A program made the translations under genes and the position numbers. From an uncultured Oscillospiraceae bacterium (GTDB lineage: Bacteria > Bacillota > Clostridia > Oscillospirales > Oscillospiraceae), in contig CAAEKI010000116.1 in the NCBI GenBank assembly GCA_900756495.1, forward strand, positions 1 to 6,620: DNA of 6,620 bases. The letters are read 5' to 3'. Position 1 is the first letter of the stretch; each line of letters begins with the position of its first letter. The notes below the pieces were generated by a model, which made no database searches, was not told where the DNA came from, and saw only the letters and a program-made list of their open reading frames with translations. This document shows, piece by piece, positions 1 to 4,753 of this stretch.

Positions 1-1168
1 AGTTGGCCGCCGACTGAACCGCCCAGACCGGGGCGGAACTGTCGCTGTCATAGGGCGCAAGGGCGGCCGTATCGGAGATCTGCAGTGCCCGGTCCAGCAG
101 GACCGCGGCCTCCGCCCGGGTAATGGTGCTGTCCGGCTCAAATACCACCTGTCCATCGGCGGCCAGGCCGCCCTGTATCAGCCCCGCCTTCAGCGCGGAG
201 GACACATATGGCTTGGCCCAGGTGGCAATGGCCTCGTCGTCGGCAAAGCCGGTGCGGGTGACCCCCTCCAGGGCGTCAAGCCCGGCCACGTCCATGGCCA
301 TGGCCACAAATTGGCTGCGGTTGACGGGCGTTTCGGGCTGGAAGAAATACTGTCCTCCCATACACTCGCCCACAAAGATCTCTTCCTCCGCCAGCCGAAT
401 AGCCGCCTTGTGGGCGGGATTCCCATCCAGATCGGCATAGGCGACCTTTGTACCGGCCTTTTCAATCTTAATCTTCACGGTGGCCGGCGCGGAGCTGTTG
501 CCCACCGCATCAATGGCGATATAGGTGAAGGAGTCCTTGCCGGTCTTATTCTCATAGGGGGTATAGACAAACTGGTCGGAGCCGTCCTCAGGCATGGTAA
601 CGGAGCCGCGGGCAGGCTTGTCCACCAGCTGGAAGGTCAGCAGATCCCCCTCCGGGTCGGTGGCGGCAAAGCGCTCGGTGATCGCCACATTTTTATAGGT
701 GCTCAGCTCCAGATCCTCCGCCACAGGGGCGGCGTTTTCCGCGGCAAGCAGGTGGAGCCCCACCTCGACCTGGGACGCGGCAGCGCCGCTTTGGAACACA
801 GGGGTAAAGACAAAGCTGGTATCTGTGACAACAGGCAGGGGATCAAAGCGCAGGCCGTCCACTGCGGACATAGACACCACGTCGCCCACCGCCAGGGGGC
901 TCCCGCCCAGCGTAAGCGTCCCGGCGGCCGGATCGGGCAGCGCCTCGACCACCAATGCCTCCAGCGTCTCCTCACCCTCTACCTTGAAATCTTCCGCGGC
1001 AAAGGAAATCATTTGGCCCTCAGGGCCGTTCTTGGAAAATGCCGTCACAGCCGGCGCCTCTTCCGCTCCACCGAAGGGAAAGGCGAAAGCGGGCAGGGCC
1101 GACGAGAGCAGCACGGCGCCCAGGACTGCCAGAAGCAGGGCACGGCGGACAAAGGACTTTTGTTTCAA
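1..1168 (-). CDS. Secreted SLH-domain surface protein with cadherin-like repeats (C-terminus beyond window)
   Basis: The reading frame is open for 389 codons from a TTG at 1168 to the window edge, so the C-terminus is missing. Residues 1-29 form a signal peptide: basic KQKSFVRR, a Leu/Ala/Val core, and likely cleavage after ALPAFA. Two all-beta modules resembling bacterial cadherin-like/Ig-like repeats follow, at about 37-142 (containing PDPAAGTLTLGG) and 146-236 (containing AATDPEGDLLTFQL, FVYTPYENKTGKDSFTY). SLH repeats start at about 244 (YADLDGNPAHKAAIRLAEEE) and 307 (FADDEAIATWAKPY, then FEPDSTITRAEAAVLL), and a third begins near 372. SLH domains normally bind pyruvylated secondary wall polymer, so the protein is inferred to be exported and anchored to the cell wall. 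The cadherin-like modules suggest adhesion or a stalk role, but the ligand is unknown. The TTG start is chosen because an AAGGAGG lies 8 bases upstream and the signal peptide begins there. Plus-strand frames over this region are shadows. Confidence 0.88.
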   Translation of the reverse strand, partial: MKQKSFVRRALLLAVLGAVLLSSALPAFAFPFGGAEEAPAVTAFSKNGPEGQMISFAAEDFKVEGEETLEALVVEALPDPAAGTLTLGGSPLAVGDVVSMSAVDGLRFDPLPVVTDTSFVFTPVFQSGAAASQVEVGLHLLAAENAAPVAEDLELSTYKNVAITERFAATDPEGDLLTFQLVDKPARGSVTMPEDGSDQFVYTPYENKTGKDSFTYIAIDAVGNSSAPATVKIKIEKAGTKVAYADLDGNPAHKAAIRLAEEEIFVGECMGGQYFFQPETPVNRSQFVAMAMDVAGLDALEGVTRTGFADDEAIATWAKPYVSSALKAGLIQGGLAADGQVVFEPDSTITRAEAAVLLDRALQISDTAALAPYDSDSSAPVWAVQSAAN

Positions 1169-1176
1169 CTTTAGAA

Positions 1177-1183
1177 CCTCCTT
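1177..1183 (-). promoter_or_regulatory. Ribosome binding site AAGGAGG deciding a TTG start
   Basis: A perfect AAGGAGG on the minus strand is separated by 8 bases from the TTG at 1168. No ATG or GTG lies at suitable distance in frame, and the TTG is followed at once by a signal peptide, so this site fixes the start of the SLH protein. Confidence 0.8.
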
Positions 1184-1234
1184 AGACTTTGGTACAGAAT
1201 TGGGGTTACCGCTATTCTTTGCCAAAGCAAGGAG

Positions 1235-1240
1235 ATTATA
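1235..1240 (-). promoter_or_regulatory. Possible -10 box (TATAAT) for the SLH protein gene
   Basis: The minus strand carries a perfect TATAAT just beyond the stop codon of the zinc-ribbon gene, about 65 bases before the TTG start of the SLH gene. The hexamer 17 bases upstream reads AGAGTC, a poor -35, and no extended -10 TGN is present. The SLH gene may thus have its own weak or activator-dependent promoter, or be read through from the upstream genes. No terminator is seen in the 81-base gap. Confidence 0.35.
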
Positions 1241-1249
1241 CAAGGGACC

Positions 1250-1573
1250 TCAGTCGGGACTCTGGTTTTTCAGCCGCTTAATTTTCCGTACGGTCAGGCG
1301 GAAGGTGATAAAGCGGGAAATCAGATAGAGAAATACCAGCATAGCGATTCCGATGACGGCCTTGAGTCCCTGGCCTATCGCCTCGTTGTAGAGTACAAAG
1401 GGCAGGTACAGAGAGATCAGCACCACAATCAGGACGGCGCTCAGTCCGTTGGAGAGCACGGCCGGTTCGCTGACACGGGCCGACAAGTCGGTTTTGCAGT
1501 GCGGGCACACGACCTTCAGCCCGAGAAAGGACGCCTGAAAGGATTCTTTACATGCGGGACACAGGATGGACAT
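1250..1573 (-). CDS. Small zinc-ribbon protein with two membrane helices, function unknown
   Basis: This is a 107-residue protein starting with ATG at 1573, with an AGGAG 8 bases upstream (1582-1586). The N-terminus holds two CPxC knuckles, C5-P-A-C8 and C23-P-H-C26, a typical four-cysteine zinc ribbon. Two hydrophobic segments follow at about 43-63 and 69-91, joined by a short loop (NEAIGQG). The tail (RLTVRKIKRLKNQ) is strongly basic, so by the positive-inside rule both ends are probably cytoplasmic. I do not recognise a named family. The architecture is that of small membrane zinc-ribbon proteins that are usually annotated as hypothetical. The gene begins 32 bases after the stop of the SEDS glycosyltransferase gene on the same strand, with no terminator or obvious promoter between them, so co-transcription is likely and a cell-envelope role is possible but unproven. 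Confidence 0.82.
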   Translation of the reverse strand: MSILCPACKESFQASFLGLKVVCPHCKTDLSARVSEPAVLSNGLSAVLIVVLISLYLPFVLYNEAIGQGLKAVIGIAMLVFLYLISRFITFRLTVRKIKRLKNQSPD

Positions 1574-1605
1574 GGACGCTTCTCCTTTTCATATCTGAAA
1601 TAATA

Positions 1606-2799
1606 TTAAATCCGGCTGCGGTCCCTCAGCCAGCTGGGCAGGGATCGCATTTTGATGCTGGAGACCACTCCCATGGCGGCGTACATGGTAAGGATGGACG
1701 ATCCTCCATAGCTGATAAAGGGCAAGGTCAGTCCCACCACGGGAAAGACGTAGAGGCACATGCCCACGTTGATTCCCACCTGAACCAGCAGCATCCCGGC
1801 GTAGCCCATGGCAATGAGGGCAGACTGCGGAGAGCAGGCCCGCCGGGCCACCCAGACACAGCGCAAGATGATGGCGGCCAGGATCAGAAGCAGCAGTATG
1901 CAGCCCACCAGACCGAACTCCTCACCGCAGACGGCGAAAATCTCGTCGGTGTGCCGGGCGGGGAGACTGGTCTCATAGGGGCTCTGCGTCTGAATCCCCT
2001 GCAAATAGCCCTGACCGAAAATCCCACCGCTGCCGATGGCCAGGATGCTGCGGGTCTGCTGCCAGCCCGCCCCCTGGGTCTGGTCAAATAAGGTGTCCTG
2101 ATTGCCTGTAAGGTGGTCGATGACCACTGTAATGCGCCGTGCAAAATATTTGTCGCTGATATGCGGCCAGATCAGGACAACCCCGACGATGCATACCCCG
2201 ATCGCCAGCAGGAACCAGCGCTTTTTTACACCCCCTGCCCAAGCCATGACCACGAAAATCAGCAGGTAAGTCAGTCCCATGCCGTAGTCGCCGGAGGCGA
2301 CAGAGATGAGCGCGAACATAAACACGGCGTGTCCTGCAATCTGGAACACCGAAGAGGGGCGGCTGATGCCGCGCTCCTGAAGGCGGTTGATCTGCCAGGC
2401 CAGCACCAGCACAAAGGTGAGCTTGGCGATCTCCGCAGGCTGCAGATTCACCGGAAACCCCGGAATATGCAGCCAGCTCAGATTGCCGCTGCCGTTGTCC
2501 ACGCCCAGGGGGGTGCGTACCAGCAGGTTGATAAGGACGTTGAAGCCCAACAGCAGCTTCCAGGACTTCTCGGTGAACAACTCGATGTCCACCGAGGAGA
2601 GCAGAATATAGACCAGCACCCCCAAGGCAATAGCAATAGCCTGCACGATGATACTGCGGTAGCCTCCGCTCCAGCGGGTGGCACTGTATATGAGGACCAG
2701 GCCGTAGCCGCTGGCCGCCAGACAGAGGAAGAGAAGCAGCAGATCCCCTTTGCGGAAAAATTCGCGGATGGAATCGGAGATCCAGGACAGACGGCCCAC
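1606..2799 (-). CDS. rodA: SEDS-family peptidoglycan glycosyltransferase, RodA/FtsW/SpoVE type (RodA most likely)
   Basis: SEDS proteins are integral membrane enzymes that polymerise lipid II into glycan strands, working with a class B penicillin-binding protein. This 397-residue frame has the usual family length and about ten hydrophobic segments. Family hallmarks are present: LQPAEIAKL (119-127); HTDEIFAVCGEE (283-294), with D285 at the position of the essential catalytic Asp; and the signature around 353-368 (PVVGLTLPFISYGGSS). QTRSILAIGSGGIFGQGY fits RodA-like members, but FtsW or SpoVE cannot be excluded, and no class B PBP, mreBCD or division gene is nearby to decide. The in-frame GTG at 2799 lies inside the strongest Shine-Dalgarno sequence, so the true start could be CTG at 2790 (394 residues). 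No in-frame ATG exists until residue 161. A promoter lies at 2827-2855, and the zinc-ribbon gene follows 32 bases downstream. Confidence 0.92.
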   Translation of the reverse strand: MGRLSWISDSIREFFRKGDLLLLFLCLAASGYGLVLIYSATRWSGGYRSIIVQAIAIALGVLVYILLSSVDIELFTEKSWKLLLGFNVLINLLVRTPLGVDNGSGNLSWLHIPGFPVNLQPAEIAKLTFVLVLAWQINRLQERGISRPSSVFQIAGHAVFMFALISVASGDYGMGLTYLLIFVVMAWAGGVKKRWFLLAIGVCIVGVVLIWPHISDKYFARRITVVIDHLTGNQDTLFDQTQGAGWQQTRSILAIGSGGIFGQGYLQGIQTQSPYETSLPARHTDEIFAVCGEEFGLVGCILLLLILAAIILRCVWVARRACSPQSALIAMGYAGMLLVQVGINVGMCLYVFPVVGLTLPFISYGGSSILTMYAAMGVVSSIKMRSLPSWLRDRSRI

Positions 2800-2812
2800 C
2801 TCCTTTCACCTC
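2797..2812 (-). promoter_or_regulatory. Double Shine-Dalgarno region with ambiguous start of the SEDS gene
   Basis: On the minus strand two SD-like stretches stand in tandem. GAGGTGA (2812-2806) is 6 bases before GTG 2799. AAGGAGGTG (2805-2797) is the stronger match but contains that GTG. From the AGGAGG core, 8 bases lead to an in-frame CTG at 2790. A two-codon frame ATG AGG TGA (2814-2806), in phase with the gene, closes the frame upstream, so no earlier start is possible. Confidence 0.6.
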
Positions 2813-2826
2813 ATGATAACCTCTCT

Positions 2827-2856
2827 AGTTTACCATCTTTTTTCCTTCAGGTAAAC
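2827..2856 (-). promoter_or_regulatory. Probable promoter of the SEDS gene, overlaid by a 7-bp inverted repeat
   Basis: Reading the minus strand, TTTACC (2855-2850) and TAAACT (2832-2827) form -35 and -10 boxes with a 17-base spacer, each matching four of six consensus bases. The two boxes are also the arms of a perfect inverted repeat, GTTTACC-N15-GGTAAAC (2856-2828), with arm centres 22 bases apart, about two helical turns. This is a plausible operator for a dimeric regulator. Transcription would start near 2820, giving a leader of only about 20-30 bases. Confidence 0.5.
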
Positions 2857-2875
2857 AGCCGTGTGGGAAAGATTT

Positions 2876-2914
2876 AAAAAGGAGGAAAACCGCTGGACGG
2901 TTTTCCTCCTTTTT
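2876..2914 (-). terminator. Intrinsic terminator downstream of the diguanylate cyclase gene
   Basis: A perfect 17-bp stem has arms 2876-2892 and 2898-2914, a 5-base loop and outer A/T runs. On the minus strand the stem ends in TTTTT followed by AAATC, right after the cyclase stop at 2922-2924. The symmetry means it could stop transcription in both directions. It separates the cyclase gene from the SEDS gene promoter. Confidence 0.9.
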
Positions 2915-2921
2915 GACGTGT

Positions 2922-3890
2922 TCAGCCCGCGGGACGGAGGGGAAAGCAGTGGTGGAGCAGCAGGCTCTCCGGCTTGACGGAGGTCCGCTCGAAGAACACC
3001 CCTGAGATGCGCTCTGAAATGCGCTCGGCGTCCTCTGCCGACAAATCGGAGACCATCACCAGGAACTGACAGCTTGTATACTGGGTAAACACGTCCCCGA
3101 GACGCAGGGAACTCTGGATGATCTCCTTCAGCAGCCCCATCTGCTCCTCCCGCTCCTGAAGAGGCGGAAAGCCCCCCTCCCGATCGGTCAATGTCAGAAG
3201 AATTACATAGGCGCTGCGCTCCAGGCGGCGCAGCCGGCGCTCGGCGTAGCGAAAAATATTTCGGAAGGTCTCATAATCCTGGCAGAAAGCTCCGGCGACC
3301 GGGTCCCCTTCGGCCAGGTCTTCCCGGATCTGTCCCACATCCGTTTCTATCCCCTCCGGGCCGGTCTCCGGGACAGAGGCGCTCTTGCTCCGTCCCCGCT
3401 TGAGGCGCATCAGCCGCTGGTCGGCCCGGTCAAACAGGCTGCGGTAGTTATCACCGTCCTGATACAGCGCCCCGCCGACTGTAACGGTAATATGAACTGT
3501 GGCGTCAGGCAGGGTAATACCGGCCATGCGCGACTGAATTCTGGACCGGCGCTCCTCCAGATAACGCTTGTCTCCATGCTCCGGAAGATACATGACAAAC
3601 TCGTCGCCGCCCACGCGGCCCACAATATCGTTGCGGGATGCCATATAGCGCAGCGTCTTCCCCACCTCACAGAGCAGCCTGTCCCCCGCGATATGCCCGT
3701 AGCGGTCGTTTACCTGCTTGAAATGGTCCACATCAAGGAACAGCAGGATTCCACACTTTTGCTCTTTCAACCGGCGGTCTATCTGCTCTTCCGTGGCCCC
3801 GCGATTGTAAAGTCCCGTCAGCCAGTCCCGCTCCACCAGCTCGCTCAAGCGCCGGTTTTCCTCTTGGAGCCTCACGGTATCCAGTTCCAT
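2922..3890 (-). CDS. Diguanylate cyclase: active-type GGDEF domain plus a degenerate second GGDEF-like domain
   Basis: This 322-residue protein has no signal peptide or membrane segment and is probably cytoplasmic. It would make the second messenger c-di-GMP from two GTP. A short coiled-coil start (about 3-20) leads to the GGDEF domain (about 22-165): DWLTGLYNR, LDVDHFKQVNDRYGHIAGD with metal-binding D53, and an intact GGDEF at 94-98. The inhibitory RxxD I-site is absent, since the four residues in that place read SRND. Residues about 210-315 look like a second GGDEF fold without the active site: LRLGDVFTQYTSCQF (262-276) aligns with the GGDEF loop, with TSCQF in place of GGDEF. No sensory domain is attached. 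The ATG at 3890 is the first plausible in-frame start, with a weak G-rich SD upstream. The gene has its own promoter (3948-3976) and terminator (2876-2914), so it is likely monocistronic. Confidence 0.93.
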   Translation of the reverse strand: MELDTVRLQEENRRLSELVERDWLTGLYNRGATEEQIDRRLKEQKCGILLFLDVDHFKQVNDRYGHIAGDRLLCEVGKTLRYMASRNDIVGRVGGDEFVMYLPEHGDKRYLEERRSRIQSRMAGITLPDATVHITVTVGGALYQDGDNYRSLFDRADQRLMRLKRGRSKSASVPETGPEGIETDVGQIREDLAEGDPVAGAFCQDYETFRNIFRYAERRLRRLERSAYVILLTLTDREGGFPPLQEREEQMGLLKEIIQSSLRLGDVFTQYTSCQFLVMVSDLSAEDAERISERISGVFFERTSVKPESLLLHHCFPLRPAG

Positions 3891-3947
3891 ACGCAGCCCC
3901 CCATCCCGGCACGGCCACTGTCCGCGCCTTTCTATGGTTATTCTTAT

Positions 3948-3976
3948 ATTATAGCGGAAATCCCGCCTGTTTTCCA
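3948..3976 (-). promoter_or_regulatory. Probable promoter of the diguanylate cyclase gene
   Basis: On the minus strand TGGAAA (3976-3971, 4/6 match) is followed after 17 bases by a perfect TATAAT (3953-3948). Transcription would start near 3941, giving a leader of about 50 bases. The spacer contains a small inverted repeat (GCGG-N5-CCGC, 3954-3966). Confidence 0.6.
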
Positions 3977-4017
3977 GCGTATCTTTTTAAAATCAGTGGT
4001 ATTTTTGTGAATTTGTC

Positions 4018-4046
4018 TTGCCCGCCTCTCTGTGCGCCTGTATAAT
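4018..4046 (+). promoter_or_regulatory. Probable promoter of the AlbA_2-domain gene
   Basis: TTGCCC (4018-4023, 4/6 match) and a perfect TATAAT (4041-4046) are separated by 17 bases. Transcription would start near 4052, just ahead of the RBS at 4062. This rules out the GTG at 4032 as a start codon because it would be upstream of the transcript. The promoter diverges from that of the cyclase gene about 40 bases away. Confidence 0.7.
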
Positions 4047-4060
4047 GGTGTGTACCTGGA

Positions 4061-4068
4061 GAGGAGGG
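4061..4068 (+). promoter_or_regulatory. Ribosome binding site of the AlbA_2-domain gene
   Basis: GAGGAGGG contains AGGAGG at 4062-4067, with a 6-base spacer to ATG 4074. It selects ATG 4074 over the in-frame GTG 14 codons upstream. Confidence 0.8.
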
Positions 4069-4073
4069 CTCAC

Positions 4074-4529
4074 ATGCTGGATCTGTCACAAATCAGCCGT
4101 TGGAGAGAAAATAACCGCCTGGAGGCCAAGCTGGCTACCGGCGGACTGCCGCAGAGCCTCTGGGAGACCTATTCCGCCTTTGCCAACACCTACGGCGGGG
4201 GGATTCTGCTGGGGGTGGAGGAGCTGCCGGATCACTCCCTGCGGGTTCAGGGCCTGCTGGATGCCCGGGAAATGGTGGAAGAGCTGTGCGCCATGCTGGA
4301 TGACAGGCGGGTCGTCAGCGCCAATATCCTTGCAGCGGACCAGATCCGGGTGGCAGAAGTGGACGGGGCCCAGATTATTGTGATAGAGGTTCCCCCCGCT
4401 CCCAGAGATCAGCTCCCGGTCTACCTCGGCAAAAACCCCTTTACCGGCTCCTACCGGCGCAGCGGCGACGGGGACTACCACTGCACCTGGGGCGAGGTCG
4501 TCACCATGCTGGGAGACCGTGATCACTGA
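4074..4529 (+). CDS. Standalone AlbA_2 (Schlafen-type, divergent AAA-4) domain protein, short form
   Basis: This 151-residue protein has a typical AlbA_2 core: ENNRLEAKLATGGLPQSLWE (12-31), then SAFANTYGGGILLGVEE (34-50), and the domain's C-terminal strand pattern IIVIEVPPAPRDQLPVYLGK (101-120) with a TGSYRRSGDGDYHCT motif (124-138). In the family this domain binds nucleic acid or nucleotide, and it usually heads proteins of 400-500 residues with a C-terminal ATPase/helicase-like or winged-helix part, annotated as ATP-binding or transcriptional regulators. Here the protein stops 10-15 residues after that motif, at about the usual domain boundary. It is either a genuine short form or a truncated gene. 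The healthy promoter, RBS and intact frame argue that it is expressed. It stands alone, divergent from the cyclase gene, and is followed by very AT-rich DNA without a clear terminator hairpin. Its function in the cell is unknown. Confidence 0.85.
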   Translation: MLDLSQISRWRENNRLEAKLATGGLPQSLWETYSAFANTYGGGILLGVEELPDHSLRVQGLLDAREMVEELCAMLDDRRVVSANILAADQIRVAEVDGAQIIVIEVPPAPRDQLPVYLGKNPFTGSYRRSGDGDYHCTWGEVVTMLGDRDH

Positions 4530-4627
4530 AAACATTTCTTTTGCTATCTTTTTAGTTATTTTCTTTTCACGCTAATGAGGTATCGTTTTTCTCTTTTTGC
4601 TGTTTAAATGATTTACTAGTATCCTTC

Positions 4628-4656
4628 TTGCAAACATATATCAGTTTATCTATAAT
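4628..4656 (+). promoter_or_regulatory. Probable promoter of the LysR-type regulator pair
   Basis: TTGCAA (4628-4633, 4/6 match) and a perfect TATAAT (4651-4656) have a 17-base spacer in AT-rich DNA. A small inverted repeat TTTAT-N5-ATAAA (4645-4659) overlaps the -10 box. Transcription would start near 4663, leaving a leader of about 90 bases before the ATG at 4754, long enough to carry regulatory sites. Confidence 0.65.
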
Positions 4657-4702
4657 AAATAGAAATAGCGTCTTTTAAAAACAGGGGTAAACCAATCGTT
4701 CC

Positions 4703-4713
4703 ATGACAGTCAT
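4703..4713 (+). promoter_or_regulatory. Palindrome ATGACAGTCAT in the LysR leader, possible operator
   Basis: Perfect 5-base arms surround one central base, 40-50 bases downstream of the presumed transcription start and 40 bases before the LysR start codon. It does not fit the T-N11-A LysR box exactly. It could be a regulator site or chance. Confidence 0.25.
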
Positions 4714-4753
4714 ATAAGGCCAATGGGCATCAACTCAGAGGAGGGGAAAAACA

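Larger units (their letters stand above)
4530..4753 (+). other. AT-rich intergenic region between the AlbA_2 gene and the LysR pair
   Basis: There is no coding frame or RNA gene here. Hand counting gives 38 G+C in 150 bases for 4531-4680, far below the flanking genes. The first part is T-rich (several runs of four or five T) but has no GC-rich hairpin to make an intrinsic terminator for the AlbA_2 gene. The second part holds the LysR promoter (4628-4656), a leader of about 90 bases with a short palindrome, and the RBS (4737-4746). Confidence 0.75.

Noticed and set aside
311..1174. Plus-strand open frame of 287 codons, with others at 123-440 and 699-1328
   Set aside because: They lie opposite the SLH gene, have no RBS or recognisable domain, and are rich in Arg/Gly/His as expected of antisense frames in GC-rich coding DNA.
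1252..1261. AGTC-GG-GACT small inverted repeat at the end of the zinc-ribbon gene as a terminator
   Set aside because: The stem is only four pairs and no T-run follows on the minus strand.
2084..2809. Minus-strand 241-codon frame starting at GTG 2809
   Set aside because: It is a +1 shadow of the SEDS gene. It has no family pattern, while the other frame carries all SEDS motifs.
2113..2877. Plus-strand open frame of 254 codons across the SEDS gene and its promoter
   Set aside because: It is low-complexity, polar, has no domain or RBS, and is the antisense shadow of a well-supported gene.
3492..4010. Plus-strand 172-codon frame opposite the cyclase gene, and smaller frames at 3191-3403 and 4086-4535 (minus)
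   Set aside because: They have no RBS or motif and lie wholly or largely opposite clear genes.
4032..4073. N-terminal extension of the AlbA_2 protein from GTG 4032
   Set aside because: It lies upstream of and across the -10 box, lacks an RBS, and the strong RBS at 4062 points to ATG 4074.
4519..4526. Palindrome GTGATCAC near the stop of the AlbA_2 gene
   Set aside because: An 8-base palindrome is expected by chance, and it is followed by A-rich, not a T-run, so it is not a terminator.
4686..4692. GGTAAAC in the LysR leader, matching the arm of the SEDS promoter repeat
   Set aside because: It is a single 7-base half-site without its inverted partner, so chance is the simplest explanation.
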